NCBI RefSeq assembly: GCF_000311785.1
Contig: NZ_HE978551.1
Location: 27,226 to 63,997, forward strand
Length of the DNA stretch: 36,772 bases
DNA from: Brevibacillus massiliensis
GTDB lineage: Bacteria; Bacillota; Bacilli; Brevibacillales; Brevibacillaceae
Direction: 5' to 3'
Shown here: positions 13,303 to 21,032 of the stretch, piece by piece
Numbering within the stretch: the first letter of the stretch is position 1
Layout of the letters: the number at the start of each line of letters is the position of its first letter
Notes under the pieces: model-generated
The model's input: only the letters and a program-made list of their open reading frames with translations
Databases searched by the model: none
What the model was told of the DNA's origin: nothing
Made by a program: the position numbers and the translations under genes

Positions 13303-13350
13303 GTCTATCCACACCTTTCACAGTTTGGAGGTGATGTGAATCAAGAACAG

Positions 13351-13375
13351 AAAACCCCCTGCCGCAGGCAAGGGG
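13351..13375 (-). terminator. Intrinsic terminator after rplL
   Basis: On the minus strand a GC-rich stem (13355-13363 with 13367-13375, one mismatch, 3-nt loop) is followed by UUUU. It lies 26 bases after the rplL stop and ends or reduces the rplJ-rplL transcript before the methyltransferase gene. Confidence 0.85.
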
Positions 13376-13401
13376 AATCTGTATATAGAAGAAAGCGGCT
13401 G

Positions 13402-13767
13402 TTACTTCAGTTCTACAGTTGCACCGGCTTCTTCCAATTTTGCTTTGATCGCTTCTGCTTCGTCTTTGGATACGCCTTCTTTGATCGGTTTCGGAGCGTT
13501 GTCTACCAGGTCTTTTGCTTCTTTCAAGCCAAGGCCGGTCAGCTCGCGAACAACTTTGATAACATTGATTTTGGAAGCGCCGCCGCTCACCAGGTTTACA
13601 GTGAACTCGGATTGTTCAGCAGCAGCTTCAGCAGCACCGCCGCCTGCAACAACTGCTACAGGAGCAGCTGCAGTTACGCCAAACTCTTCTTCAATTGCTT
13701 TTACCAGGTCGTTCAATTCAAGAACGGTCATACCTTTGATCGCTTCTAAGATTTGCTCTTTGCTCAT
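13402..13767 (-). CDS. rplL: 50S ribosomal protein L7/L12
   Basis: This 121-residue stalk protein binds L10 as dimers and recruits translational GTPases such as EF-Tu and EF-G. The N-terminal dimerisation helices (about 1-32), the Ala/Gly/Val-rich hinge (about 33-50) and the compact C-terminal domain with [21 protein letters not shown] are all visible. The ATG has a GGAGG site upstream. It is 29 bp downstream of rplJ, and a terminator follows. Several copies per ribosome are needed, and placement after the regulated L10 gene fits that. Confidence 0.99.
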   Translation of the reverse strand: MSKEQILEAIKGMTVLELNDLVKAIEEEFGVTAAAPVAVVAGGGAAEAAAEQSEFTVNLVSGGASKINVIKVVRELTGLGLKEAKDLVDNAPKPIKEGVSKDEAEAIKAKLEEAGATVELK

Positions 13768-13796
13768 ATTTATATCCTCCTATTCTTGGATACGGA

Positions 13797-14312
13797 TTAG
13801 GCGCCTTGGCCTTCTTTTTGATCGGCAACTGCTTTGACAGCGAGGGCCACATTGCGCATCGGCGCTTGCAGCACACTAAGCAGCATGGACAACAGACCTT
13901 CGCGGGACGGCAGAGATGCCAGTGCTTTGATCTGATCCTCACCGACGACTTTCCCTTCGATTACGCCGCCTTTGATTTCGAGAGCTTCGTTTTTCTTCGC
14001 AAAGTCAACCAAAATCTTCGCAGGGGCGACAACGTCGTCTTTCGAAAAAGCAATAGCGTTTGGTCCCAATAGATATTGGTCGAGTTCAGTCAAACCTTCT
14101 TTTGCTGTTGCCAGGCGAGCCATCGTGTTTTTGTACACTTTGAAGTCAACGCCTGCCTCACGCAGTTGTTTGCGGAGTTCAGTAACTTGAGCAACTGTCA
14201 GACCGCGGTAGTCAGCGATGACAGTCGTTTGGCTATCGCGCAGTTTATTTGCGATCTCGTCGATGATTTGCACTTTCTCTTCTCGAATAACGGTTGGACG
14301 AATTTCTGCCAT
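13797..14312 (-). CDS. rplJ: 50S ribosomal protein L10
   Basis: This 171-residue protein anchors the L7/L12 stalk to 23S rRNA. The N-terminal RNA-binding domain (about 1-130: [42 protein letters not shown]) and the C-terminal helix that carries L12 dimers are present, at typical length. The ATG is preceded by GGGAGG. It is headed by a 230-base leader with its own promoter and a terminator hairpin. The L10-L12 complex is known to regulate its own operon through such leaders in Bacillales. Confidence 0.99.
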   Translation of the reverse strand: MAEIRPTVIREEKVQIIDEIANKLRDSQTTVIADYRGLTVAQVTELRKQLREAGVDFKVYKNTMARLATAKEGLTELDQYLLGPNAIAFSKDDVVAPAKILVDFAKKNEALEIKGGVIEGKVVGEDQIKALASLPSREGLLSMLLSVLQAPMRNVALAVKAVADQKEGQGA

Positions 14313-14354
14313 TATTACACCTCCCGTGCATCATATACCTGCCAATGAACAATG

Positions 14355-14382
14355 AAAAATGCCCTCGCAGACACACGAGGGC
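14355..14382 (-). terminator. Attenuator terminator in the L10 leader
   Basis: On the minus strand GCCCTCG (14376-14382) pairs perfectly with CGAGGGC (14361-14367) around an 8-nt loop and is followed by AUUUUU. It stands about 43 bases upstream of rplJ, inside its leader. Confidence 0.85.
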
Positions 14383-14505
14383 ATAATGTATGCAAAGGCA
14401 TAGGACCTTTATATTCATTACACGCCTCGGAGGGATATTAAGCGAATCTCCCGGGAGCTTTCGCACCTTCTGTCTACGGCATGACGATATTCATTTCATC
14501 AACAG
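14383..14505 (-). promoter_or_regulatory. L10 leader (rplJL autoregulatory 5' UTR)
   Basis: This is the transcribed stretch between the rplJ promoter and the attenuator hairpin. Position, length and the terminator fit the ribosomal protein L10 leader family, where the L10-L12 complex binds a kink-turn-containing fold and promotes termination. I can see the terminator clearly; the exact protein-binding fold is not resolved by eye. Confidence 0.7.
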
Positions 14506-14510
14506 GAAAT

Positions 14511-14539
14511 ATATTAGCAACTTCCAAACCGGAAGTCAA
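14511..14539 (-). promoter_or_regulatory. Sigma-A promoter of rplJ-rplL
   Basis: On the minus strand TTGACT (14534-14539) and TAATAT (14511-14516) are exactly 17 bp apart. The -10 lies about 200 bases upstream of the rplJ start and just after the rplA stop. Confidence 0.85.
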
Positions 14540-14545
14540 CAGTTA

Positions 14546-15229
14546 TTATTTTACGTTTACACGCACGCCAGGGCCCATCGTCGAACTGATAGTGACATTG
14601 CGCATGTACACGCCTTTTGCTGCAGCCGGTTTCGCGCGGTTCAGCGCTTCTGTCAGGGCAGCAAGGTTTTCCTCCAGCTTATTGGCATCGAAGGAAACTT
14701 TACCGATCGGCGCGTGGATGTTCCCTGCTTTATCAACGCGGTATTCGATCTTACCAGCTTTGATTTCGTTCACAGCTTTGGTTACGTCAAAAGTAACCGT
14801 ACCGGTTTTCGGGTTCGGCATCAGACCTTTTGGACCGAGCACGCGACCCAGTTTCCCGACTTCGCCCATCATGTCAGGAGTTGCGACAACGACGTCGAAA
14901 TCAAACCAGCCGCCTTGAATTTTGGCGATCATGTCAGCGTCGCCGACGTAATCAGCACCAGCAGCTTCTGCTTCCTTTGCTTTTTCGCCTTTGGCGAATA
15001 CGAGCACGCGCTGAACTTTACCAGTACCGTGCGGCAGTACAACCGCACCGCGAATTTGTTGATCGGCGCGCTTCGGGTCAACACCCAAGCGATATGCCGC
15101 TTCCACTGTCTCGTCGAATTTGGCAGATGCCGCTTTCTTCACGAGCTCAATGGCTTCGCTCACTTCATACACTTTGTTTTTATCAATCAGCTTTACGGCC
15201 TCTTGATACTTTTTACCGTGTTTCGGCAT
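14546..15229 (-). CDS. rplA: 50S ribosomal protein L1
   Basis: This 227-residue protein forms the L1 stalk that moves deacylated tRNA out of the E site. Both family domains are recognisable, including [21 protein letters not shown], the [19 protein letters not shown] region, the [31 protein letters not shown] signature and the C-terminal RNA-binding motif ending in MGPGVRVNV. The ATG is preceded by GAAGGGAG. L1 is known as a translational repressor of its own operon, and the leader just upstream (15248-15278) folds like an L1 binding site. Confidence 0.99.
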   Translation of the reverse strand: MPKHGKKYQEAVKLIDKNKVYEVSEAIELVKKAASAKFDETVEAAYRLGVDPKRADQQIRGAVVLPHGTGKVQRVLVFAKGEKAKEAEAAGADYVGDADMIAKIQGGWFDFDVVVATPDMMGEVGKLGRVLGPKGLMPNPKTGTVTFDVTKAVNEIKAGKIEYRVDKAGNIHAPIGKVSFDANKLEENLAALTEALNRAKPAAAKGVYMRNVTISSTMGPGVRVNVK

Positions 15230-15247
15230 TTTTGTTTTCTCCCTTCA

Positions 15248-15278
15248 TTGTGGTCGTAGCGGTTTAGTCCTCCCACAA
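15248..15278 (-). promoter_or_regulatory. Probable L1 operator before rplA
   Basis: On the minus strand TTGTGG (15273-15278) pairs with CCACAA (15248-15253). Inside lie GA, a short GG/CC helix and an unpaired GCTACGA on the 3' side. Two helices separated by an asymmetric loop are the known layout of L1 sites in 23S rRNA and mRNA. It ends about five bases before the rplA Shine-Dalgarno sequence. Confidence 0.7.
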
Positions 15279-15282
15279 GGCA

Positions 15283-15303
15283 GGGGCACAAAGCTTGTAC
15301 CCC
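15283..15303. other. Stem-loop between rplK and rplA
   Basis: A 9-bp stem (15283-15291 with 15295-15303, one G-U pair in the minus-strand RNA) closes a 3-nt loop. No U-run follows on the minus strand. It may insulate the L1 operator fold or protect the rplK 3' end. Confidence 0.55.
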
Positions 15304-15331
15304 TTTGCCAAAACATGATCAAAGGACGAGA

Positions 15332-15757
15332 TTAGTCCTCGATCACAATACCCATGGAACGGGCAGTCCCTTCAACCATGCGCATTGCCGCTTCAACAGA
15401 AGCCGCATTCAGGTCAGGGCGTTTCAGTTCGGCGATTTCGCGTACTTTGTCGCGCTTCAGCGTAGCGACTTTCGTCTTGTTCGGAACGCCGGAACCGGAC
15501 TCAATACCAGCAGCCTTTTTCAACAGAACCGCTGCCGGAGGAGTTTTGGTGATGAAAGTGAAAGAACGATCTTCGTAAACGGTAATCTCTACCGGAATGA
15601 TCATTCCTGCTTCGCTTTCTGTACGAGCGTTGAACTCTTTGCAGAAGCCCATGATATTCACACCAGCTTGACCGAGAGCCGGACCTACTGGAGGTGCAGG
15701 ATTCGCTTTACCTGCCGGGATTTGCAATTTAATTACGCGGATAACTTTCTTAGCCAC
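15332..15757 (-). CDS. rplK: 50S ribosomal protein L11
   Basis: L11 sits at the GTPase-associated centre and is needed for RelA activation and thiopeptide sensitivity. I choose the GTG at 15757, which gives exactly 141 residues starting [16 protein letters not shown], the usual family length, and has AAGGAGG nine bases upstream. The frame stays open a further 38 codons, but that part covers the leader hairpins and has no family match. The proline-rich [17 protein letters not shown] linker and the RNA-binding C-terminal domain are intact. It is followed by rplA after 102 bp. Confidence 0.98.
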   Translation of the reverse strand: MAKKVIRVIKLQIPAGKANPAPPVGPALGQAGVNIMGFCKEFNARTESEAGMIIPVEITVYEDRSFTFITKTPPAAVLLKKAAGIESGSGVPNKTKVATLKRDKVREIAELKRPDLNAASVEAAMRMVEGTARSMGIVIED

Positions 15758-15779
15758 GTAAGACACCTCCTTCATCGAA

Positions 15780-15812
15780 TGTGGTAATGCGGGGGGAAAA
15801 CCCCCTCCCACT
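15780..15812 (-). promoter_or_regulatory. Probable L1 operator before rplK
   Basis: On the minus strand AGTGG (15808-15812) pairs with CCACA/T around 15780-15784. Inside lie GA, a strong GGGGG/CCCCC helix with a UUUU loop, and an unpaired CGCATTA on the 3' side. The topology is the same as at 15248-15278. It lies just upstream of the rplK ribosome binding site. Confidence 0.68.
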
Positions 15813-15820
15813 CTTCTATG

Positions 15821-15844
15821 GAAAGCCTTATGTAGAGGGCTTTC
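15821..15844. other. Stem-loop in the rplK leader
   Basis: GAAAGCC (15821-15827) is perfectly complementary to GGCTTTC (15838-15844) around a 10-nt loop. It sits between the presumed rplK promoter and the L1-operator-like hairpin. Confidence 0.55.
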
Positions 15845-15870
15845 AGTTATAGTGAGAGTCGGGAACCGCA

Positions 15871-15899
15871 TATTTAGCAGATTCCAGAAACAACAAGAA
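15871..15899 (-). promoter_or_regulatory. Possible promoter of rplK-rplA
   Basis: On the minus strand TAAATA (15871-15876) is preceded by TGC (extended -10). A weak TTCTTG (15894-15899) lies 17 bp upstream. It is in the gap between nusG and rplK. Confidence 0.45.
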
Positions 15900-15935
15900 A
15901 TGTACCATATGAATGCGTACTTTTCAAGATGAATC

Positions 15936-16472
15936 CTAATCCAATTTATGAATTTGCGTGAAATCCAGTTCTACCGGGGTTTCACGGCCAAAAATGTCCA
16001 GTAACACCCGGACTTTTTGTTTGTCAGGCTGAATCTCAATGATTTCTCCCGAACGGCCGGAAAACGGACCGTCATTGACCTGAACCATGTCACGGAGAGC
16101 GAAATTCACTTTGATCTTCGGTGCTTCAATCCCCATGTGGCGAAGAATTCCATCCGCTTCCTGAGGAAGTAGGGCTGTCGGCTTAGAGCCGGCTCCTGTG
16201 GACCCGACAAAGCCAGTAACCCCAGGGGTGTTGCGTACGACATACCACGAATCGTCCGTCATCACCATTTCAACAAGGACGTAACCTGGAAACACCTTCT
16301 TCGTAACGGTGCGCTTCTTGCCGTCTTTCGTCTCTACCTCTTCTTCGGTAGGGACGAGCACGCGGAAGATCTTGTCCTCCATGCCCATCGATTCGACGCG
16401 CTTTTCCAGATTTGTTTTCACCTTGTTTTCATACCCAGAGTAAGTATGAACGACATACCACGCTTTTTCCAT
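15936..16472 (-). CDS. nusG: Transcription elongation/pausing factor NusG
   Basis: NusG binds the RNA polymerase clamp and modulates pausing, termination and transcription-translation coupling. The NGN domain is clear ([32 protein letters not shown] ... [33 protein letters not shown]), and a C-terminal KOW domain follows (about 125-178). I start it at the ATG at 16472 because the protein then opens [13 protein letters not shown], as in B. subtilis ([13 protein letters not shown]); an in-frame GTG two codons earlier is possible. The ribosome binding site is weak for either. It follows secE by 46 bp. Confidence 0.97.
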   Translation of the reverse strand: MEKAWYVVHTYSGYENKVKTNLEKRVESMGMEDKIFRVLVPTEEEVETKDGKKRTVTKKVFPGYVLVEMVMTDDSWYVVRNTPGVTGFVGSTGAGSKPTALLPQEADGILRHMGIEAPKIKVNFALRDMVQVNDGPFSGRSGEIIEIQPDKQKVRVLLDIFGRETPVELDFTQIHKLD

Positions 16473-16518
16473 ATCCACAAGGACGTTAATCCGTCCGTCC
16501 CTCCCAGGTTTTGAATGA

Positions 16519-16734
16519 TTACTTGCCCATGATCAGATCAATGATGGCCGAAAGCCCCAGATCAATCAGGAAGAAAAAGATCGCCAGCAAAGCCACCGTT
16601 ACAAGCACGACAACTGTATAGGTTGCCAGCTCTTTGCGATTGGGCCAGCGGACTTTCTTCAATTCGGATACGACATCACCGAAAAAAGTACCTGTACGAC
16701 GGAAACTAGCTCCTATTCTCGCTAGGAAACCCAC
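16519..16734 (-). CDS. secE: Preprotein translocase subunit SecE
   Basis: This 71-residue membrane protein clamps SecY in the Sec translocon. It has an amphipathic N-terminal part with the conserved SELKKVRWPNRKEL motif (about 24-37). One transmembrane segment follows (about 41-64, TVVVLVTVALLAIFFFLIDL). This is the short single-span form usual in Gram-positives. Translation begins at GTG with a G-rich site (GGGGGGTGG) upstream. It stands between rpmG and nusG, the standard order. Confidence 0.96.
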   Translation of the reverse strand: MGFLARIGASFRRTGTFFGDVVSELKKVRWPNRKELATYTVVVLVTVALLAIFFFLIDLGLSAIIDLIMGK

Positions 16735-16767
16735 AGCGCCACCCCCCGGACTCGGTTGTCTCCATCA

Positions 16768-16917
16768 TTACTTCGTCTCGCGATGGAGTGTATGTTTGTT
16801 GTCACGGGAGCAGTATTTTTTCAGCTCAATGCGCTCCGGATTGGTGCGCTTGTTCTTCGTTGAGATATAATTGCGCTCACCGCATTCGGTGCAAGCCAAC
16901 GTCACGTTTACTCGCAT
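16768..16917 (-). CDS. rpmG: 50S ribosomal protein L33
   Basis: This is a 49-residue small ribosomal protein beginning [20 protein letters not shown] and ending KHTLHRETK. Of the two cysteine pairs of zinc-ribbon (C+) L33 forms, the first, CTEC (9-12), is present, but only one cysteine (Cys36 in KKYCSRDN) replaces the second pair, so the zinc site looks incomplete. The GGAGGTGGCAATC region before the ATG gives a good ribosome binding site. It is the first gene of rpmG-secE-nusG and has its own promoter and a long structured leader. Confidence 0.95.
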   Translation of the reverse strand: MRVNVTLACTECGERNYISTKNKRTNPERIELKKYCSRDNKHTLHRETK

Positions 16918-16977
16918 GATTGCCACCTCCGTCTCGTCTCATACCTATGCCAAATGCCTAACTTTACATAACATCAC

Positions 16978-17023
16978 GGAAAAAACCGCTACTTTTTTCC
17001 TGAAGTCAACTTAAAGAAGTAAC
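16978..17023 (-). promoter_or_regulatory. Mutually exclusive hairpins (possible attenuator) in the rpmG leader
   Basis: One hairpin pairs 17013-17023 with 16988-16998 (11 bp, one mismatch) and is followed on the minus strand by GG and six U residues, like an intrinsic terminator. The other pairs 16993-17000 with 16978-16985 perfectly and would use up both the terminator arm and the U-tract. They cannot form together. Confidence 0.5.
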
Positions 17024-17052
17024 CATAGAATATCTCCATGGCTACCTAAACA

Positions 17053-17081
17053 AATTTATCACACGATATAGTCCGTGTCAA
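17053..17081 (-). promoter_or_regulatory. Sigma-A promoter of rpmG-secE-nusG
   Basis: On the minus strand TTGACA (17076-17081) and TAAATT (17053-17058) are 17 bp apart, with TGA before the -10 (extended). It gives a leader of about 130 nt before rpmG. Confidence 0.83.
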
Positions 17082-17178
17082 CAAAACGCCTTGACAAGAG
17101 GGGATACAATTGTTCCAGCAGATGAAAATAAATGAAATCCTGCCACTAAAGCCCTCCCGCAGGCGGCGCCATGTCATT

Positions 17179-17213
17179 AAAAAAAGAGAGACCGTCCTAC
17201 AGGTTGATCTCCC
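17179..17213 (-). terminator. Terminator overlapping the sigH stop codon
   Basis: On the minus strand GGGAGAT pairs with GTCTCTC across an inner CCT/AGG helix and is followed by seven U residues (17179-17185). The sigH stop TAG lies inside the hairpin loop region. Confidence 0.78.
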
Positions 17214-17847
17214 TTCCTTCCAGATAACGCTCCAGCTTCCTTTTGACGCGCTGAAGCGCATTGTCGATCGATTTTACATGCCGCTTTAAATCTACAGCGA
17301 TCTGCTGATAGGATCTCCCGTCGAGGTAGAGCATCAACACTTGCCGCTCGAGGTCGCTGAGAATCTCGCTGATCTTGCCTTCTATATCATCAAACTCTTC
17401 TCGATTGATAAACAGTTCCTCCGGGTCGGTTACCTTGGTGCCGCAGATAACGTCCAGCAAAGTACGATCAGAATCTTCATCGTATATGGGCTTGTCCAAA
17501 GATACGTAAGAGTTCAGTGGGATGTGTTTCTGGCGGGTCGCCGTCTTAATCGCTGTAATGATCTGACGGGTGATGCACAGTTCGGCAAAGGCTTTGAAAG
17601 AGGTAAGCTTGTCCCCGCGGAAGTCGCGAATGGATTTGTAGAGGCCGATCATACCCTCTTGGACAATATCTTCCCGATCAGCACCGATCAAAAAGTACGA
17701 ACGAGCTTTGGCACGCACAAAATTTCTGTACTTGTTAATCAAATATTCTAAAGCGTCGGCATCGTTGTCGCGTACGAGGTCCACCAATTCTTCATCGGAC
17801 ATCAGGTCAAACTGGGTATGCTTTAATTCCTTGAGGTCAACACTCAC
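17197..17847 (-). CDS. sigH: RNA polymerase sigma-H, early sporulation sigma factor
   Basis: This sigma-70 family protein directs transition-state and early sporulation genes. Its core is almost identical to B. subtilis SigH: region 2 (YRNFVRAKARSYFLIGADREDIVQEGMIG ... SFKAFAELCITRQIITAI) and region 4 (LERQVLMLYLDGRSYQQIAVDLKRHVKSIDNALQRVKRKL). I start it at GTG 17847 (216 residues), seven bases after GGAGG; in-frame ATGs at 17850 and 17853 are alternatives. Open frame further upstream covers the promoter and is not coding. It has its own promoter and terminator. It marks the organism as a probable endospore former. Confidence 0.95.
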   Translation of the reverse strand: MSVDLKELKHTQFDLMSDEELVDLVRDNDADALEYLINKYRNFVRAKARSYFLIGADREDIVQEGMIGLYKSIRDFRGDKLTSFKAFAELCITRQIITAIKTATRQKHIPLNSYVSLDKPIYDEDSDRTLLDVICGTKVTDPEELFINREEFDDIEGKISEILSDLERQVLMLYLDGRSYQQIAVDLKRHVKSIDNALQRVKRKLERYLEGREINL

Positions 17848-17883
17848 CATCATCCCTCCGACTTCTGTCCATTCGATACCGCC

Positions 17884-17913
17884 ATTATACATGATTCCAT
17901 AAAAAAGCGTCAA
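17884..17913 (-). promoter_or_regulatory. Sigma-A promoter of sigH
   Basis: On the minus strand TTGACG (17908-17913) and a perfect TATAAT (17884-17889) are 18 bp apart, directly after yacP. In B. subtilis sigH is also read from a sigma-A promoter, repressed by AbrB. Confidence 0.8.
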
Positions 17914-17924
17914 CTAAGGTAGCA

Positions 17925-18449
17925 TTATTCCCTTCGCCATTTTTCGAATATTTTTGCCATTTCTTCACTCAGAGGAATCCCTGATTTAAACGTATTTTCC
18001 TGTGTTTCTTTGACCTTTTCCTCAATCTCTTTACCTGTACTTTCTATATCCATCAGCAGTTCCCTGGCTGATTTCCGCAGTGCACCCTGGCCAAAAATGA
18101 CCCGCTGCGAAGTGTAATCGGAAGTAGCTACATAAATTTGTCGATTTTTTTCGTAATGTTCATAGACCAACTTCTCGATTTTTTCATCGGCCGTCTCTTT
18201 TTCCTTGGTAAAGTAAATCTCGATCTGGTACTGCTTCTGCTTGCGACCAATCCCGGGAACCTTGTACGCGTCAAAGACGACGATCACTTTGACCCCGGAG
18301 AAACTCTGATACTCGGCCAATTTGGAGATTAGCAGGTCGCGCGCTTCGTCCATGCGTTCCTGATCTTTCAGCGCGCGCAATTCGGGCCAGGCTCCGATGA
18401 TGTTGTAGCCGTCCACGAGGAGCAGCTGTTTGCTTTTTTTTCTTGCCAT
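17925..18449 (-). CDS. rae1: NYN-domain ribosome-associated endoribonuclease (YacP/Rae1)
   Basis: This 174-residue protein matches the YacP family. B. subtilis Rae1 enters the ribosomal A site and cuts certain mRNAs in a translation-dependent way. The PIN-like NYN fold is seen in LLLVDGYNIIGAWPEL (Asp13 and Asn16 in the active-site region), KVIVVFDAYKVPG, and IYVATSDYTSQRVIFGQGALRKSARELL. The C-terminal about 45 residues form a charged helix. The ATG begins one base after the rlmB stop, so the two are translationally coupled. Confidence 0.93.
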   Translation of the reverse strand: MARKKSKQLLLVDGYNIIGAWPELRALKDQERMDEARDLLISKLAEYQSFSGVKVIVVFDAYKVPGIGRKQKQYQIEIYFTKEKETADEKIEKLVYEHYEKNRQIYVATSDYTSQRVIFGQGALRKSARELLMDIESTGKEIEEKVKETQENTFKSGIPLSEEMAKIFEKWRRE

Positions 18450-18450
18450 T

Positions 18451-19206
18451 TCACTTCACCCGGGCACGAAGCGGACTCCTTGCGCGGTATACTTCGTACA
18501 TCAACAACGCCGCCGCGACAGAGGCATTGAGCGAAGTCACCTGTCCTGCCATCGGCAGGCGATAGAGGAAATCGCAGTGCTCGCGAACAAGGCGGCTCAT
18601 CCCCTTGCCTTCACTGCCGATGACAAGCGCGAGCGGTATCGCATAATCGCCTTGGCGAAAATCCTGGTCCCCTTGGGCGTCCGTACCGGCGATCCAAACC
18701 CCCCGTTCCTTGAGCTCTTCCATCGTCCTGACGATATTCGTCACGCGTGCGACCGGGACGTATTCGATCGCCCCGGCGGACGCTTTGGCAACGGTCGCCG
18801 TCAGGCCTACAGACCGGCGCTTGGGAATGATGATGCCGTGCACTCCGGTGGCATCTGCCGTGCGCAAAATGGAGCCGAGGTTGTGAGGGTCCTCCAATTC
18901 GTCCAGGATCAGCAGGAAAGGAGCCTCCTGCCTCTGCTTAGCACGGGCCAATAAATCGTCAACTTCAGCGTACTCGTAAGCGGCAACGGAAGCGATGACT
19001 CCCTGGTGATTGTCCGTACCGGCCAGTTGGTCAAGCTTTTTGCGATTCGCTGTGGCAACCACAACTCCCTGTTCCTTGGCAAGGGAAAAGACCGGTCCCA
19101 TCAAATTTTTGTTTACGCCCTCGGCTATCCATATTTTGTTAATCGCCCGCCCGGAGCGGAGCGCTTCTATCACCGGATTTTTGCCGGCAATCCACTCTTC
19201 ATTCAT
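18451..19206 (-). CDS. rlmB: 23S rRNA 2'-O-ribose methyltransferase, RlmB/TrmH family
   Basis: This 251-residue SPOUT methyltransferase probably methylates the ribose of a 23S rRNA guanosine (E. coli G2251 by homology). The N-terminal substrate-binding domain (about 1-78) is followed by the three SpoU motifs: LEDPHNLGSILRTADATG, IGSEGKGMSRLVREHCD and LNASVAAALLMYEV. These form the trefoil-knot SAM site. It starts with ATG and overlaps the end of mrnC by 8 bp. Its neighbours are RNA-maturation genes (mrnC, rae1). The exact target nucleotide is inferred from the family. Confidence 0.92.
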   Translation of the reverse strand: MNEEWIAGKNPVIEALRSGRAINKIWIAEGVNKNLMGPVFSLAKEQGVVVATANRKKLDQLAGTDNHQGVIASVAAYEYAEVDDLLARAKQRQEAPFLLILDELEDPHNLGSILRTADATGVHGIIIPKRRSVGLTATVAKASAGAIEYVPVARVTNIVRTMEELKERGVWIAGTDAQGDQDFRQGDYAIPLALVIGSEGKGMSRLVREHCDFLYRLPMAGQVTSLNASVAAALLMYEVYRARSPLRARVK

Positions 19207-19612
19207 GTCCGCTTTCCCCTTCCACTATCGCAAATGCTTGTTGAACCAGCTCCGCCAATCTCTCTTCCTGCGCATCCAAGTAAAGAAAACCAATCAATGC
19301 TTCAAAGGCTGTCGCATGCCGATAGTCGATAATGTCGGCATTTTTGGCGACAGACCCCGACTTGGCGTTGCGCCCCCGTTTGACGATTGCCTGCTCTGTT
19401 TCCGTCAAGCAAGGCATCAAGGTCAAAAGTACATGTGCCTGAGCTCTTGCGGATACGTAGCGTTTCGCCTCCGTGTGCAGCTCATGCGGTTTTACCAGGC
19501 CGCGGGCAATCAAGTGATAGCGCACACAGTGGGAGTAAGTAGCATCTCCCAAAAACGCCAGCACCAACGGGTTCGTCTGCTTGGGGTCGCGCGTTAGCCG
19601 TTCTTTTTGCAC
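19199..19612 (-). CDS. mrnC: Mini-ribonuclease III
   Basis: Mini-III is a dimeric RNase III catalytic domain without the double-stranded RNA-binding domain. In B. subtilis it trims the 5' and 3' ends of 23S rRNA. The protein is 137 residues, the usual length. The catalytic helix motif FLGDATYSHCVRYHL contains Asp23, and the AFEALIGFLYLD segment supplies the second acidic cluster. Translation begins at GTG with GGAGG about eight bases upstream. It follows cysS closely and overlaps rlmB. Confidence 0.94.
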   Translation of the reverse strand: MQKERLTRDPKQTNPLVLAFLGDATYSHCVRYHLIARGLVKPHELHTEAKRYVSARAQAHVLLTLMPCLTETEQAIVKRGRNAKSGSVAKNADIIDYRHATAFEALIGFLYLDAQEERLAELVQQAFAIVEGESGHE

Positions 19613-19625
19613 GTATGCAGCCTCC

Positions 19626-21032
19626 TTATTTGCGCCGCCAGCGAATCCCCTGCGGAGTGTCTTCCAGGATAATTCCTTGCTTCGCCAATAGATCGCGAAT
19701 TTCGTCTGCCCGCTTAAAATTGCGCTGTTTCCGCGCTTCCGTCCGTTCGGCGATCAACGCTTCTATCTGATCATCGAGCAGTTCTTCCTCTTCCCCGAGC
19801 ACGAGCCCCAGCACCCAGGCAATCTCCTCAAACAGCCCCGTATAAGCCCGAAGCTGCTCGGCTCCTACATTTGCATTCCGCATGTACAAGTTGGCCTCTT
19901 TGGCCAATTCGTACAGGACGGTAATCCCGTTTGCCGTATTGATATCATCGTCCATTTCCCGAATGAACGCCGCGCGCAATCTGGTGATGACAGCCGCCTG
20001 TTCTTCGGCAACAGCCGCCGCTTCCTCGGGACGGGCTGTGGCCATCCGGTGCTGCAGATTGGCGTACGCCGTTTTAATCCTCTCAAGCCCGGCTTCTGCC
20101 TGCTCCAGCATTTCGTCGCTGAAGTTGATCGGACTGCGGTAGTGCCCGCTCAGCACGAAAAAGCGGATGAGCTGTCCGCTGCAGCGCTCCAGGATATCGC
20201 GCAGCAGCAGGAAGTTGCCAAGTGATTTGGACATCTTCTCGTTATTGATGTTGATCATCGCGTTGTGCAGCCAGTAACGGGCAAATGTCTGACCAGTCAG
20301 GCACTCCGACTGGGCAATCTCATTTTCGTGGTGCGGAAAAATCAGATCGGATCCGCCGGCGTGAATATCGATCGACGGGCCCAAAAATTTTAAGACCATG
20401 GCCGAACATTCAATATGCCAGCCCGGCCGCCCTTCGCCCCACGGACTCTCCCACGCGATCTCCCCTGGTTTTGCCGCTTTCCACAGGGCGAAATCAAGCG
20501 GGTTCTCCTTCTTGTCACTCACTTCAATGCGGGCTCCTGCCTGCAGGTCATCGAGCGGCTGGTGGGACAGCTTGCCGTATTCGGCAAACCGGCCGGTGTG
20601 AAAATAGACGTCGCCTCCGCTTTCATAAGCATATCCCTTTTCCACCAAACCTTTAATGAATTGGATGATATCCGGGATTGTCTGCATCACGCGGGGTTGA
20701 ATATCCGGCGGCAGGATATTCAACGACTTCAGGTCCTCATTAAAGGCACGGGCGTAGCGGTCGGCCACTTCCTGAACCGTCACGCCTTCTTCATTAGCCA
20801 CTCGAATCAGCTTATCGTCCACATCTGTCAGATTTTGCACATACGTCACCTGGTATCCGCGATACTGCAAGTAACGGCGAACCGTATCGAAGACGATGGC
20901 CGGACGGGCATTGCCAATGTGAATGTAGTTGTATACAGTAGGTCCGCATACGTACATTTTTACTTTGCCCGGCTCGAGCGGAACAAACTCTTCTTTCTTT
21001 CGGGTCAGCGTATTATATAGTTGAATGCTCAT
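19626..21032 (-). CDS. cysS: Cysteinyl-tRNA synthetase
   Basis: This 468-residue class I synthetase charges tRNA-Cys. HIGN (38-41) and KMSKS (266-270) form the ATP site. Zinc ligands Cys29, Cys209, His234 and Glu238 select cysteine and are all present. The C-terminal helical and anticodon-binding parts (DALR-type, about 340-468) are complete. It overlaps the end of cysE by 20 bp, showing a tight operon with cysteine synthesis. Both are controlled by the T-box upstream of cysE. Confidence 0.98.
   Translation of the reverse strand: MSIQLYNTLTRKKEEFVPLEPGKVKMYVCGPTVYNYIHIGNARPAIVFDTVRRYLQYRGYQVTYVQNLTDVDDKLIRVANEEGVTVQEVADRYARAFNEDLKSLNILPPDIQPRVMQTIPDIIQFIKGLVEKGYAYESGGDVYFHTGRFAEYGKLSHQPLDDLQAGARIEVSDKKENPLDFALWKAAKPGEIAWESPWGEGRPGWHIECSAMVLKFLGPSIDIHAGGSDLIFPHHENEIAQSECLTGQTFARYWLHNAMININNEKMSKSLGNFLLLRDILERCSGQLIRFFVLSGHYRSPINFSDEMLEQAEAGLERIKTAYANLQHRMATARPEEAAAVAEEQAAVITRLRAAFIREMDDDINTANGITVLYELAKEANLYMRNANVGAEQLRAYTGLFEEIAWVLGLVLGEEEELLDDQIEALIAERTEARKQRNFKRADEIRDLLAKQGIILEDTPQGIRWRRK

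Noticed and set aside
15758-15871. N-terminal extension of rplK
   Set aside because: The frame is open but runs through leader hairpins; GTG 15757 has the ribosome site and gives the exact family length of 141.
17848-17913. N-terminal extension of sigH
   Set aside because: It covers the -10/-35 promoter elements, so it would not be in the transcript.
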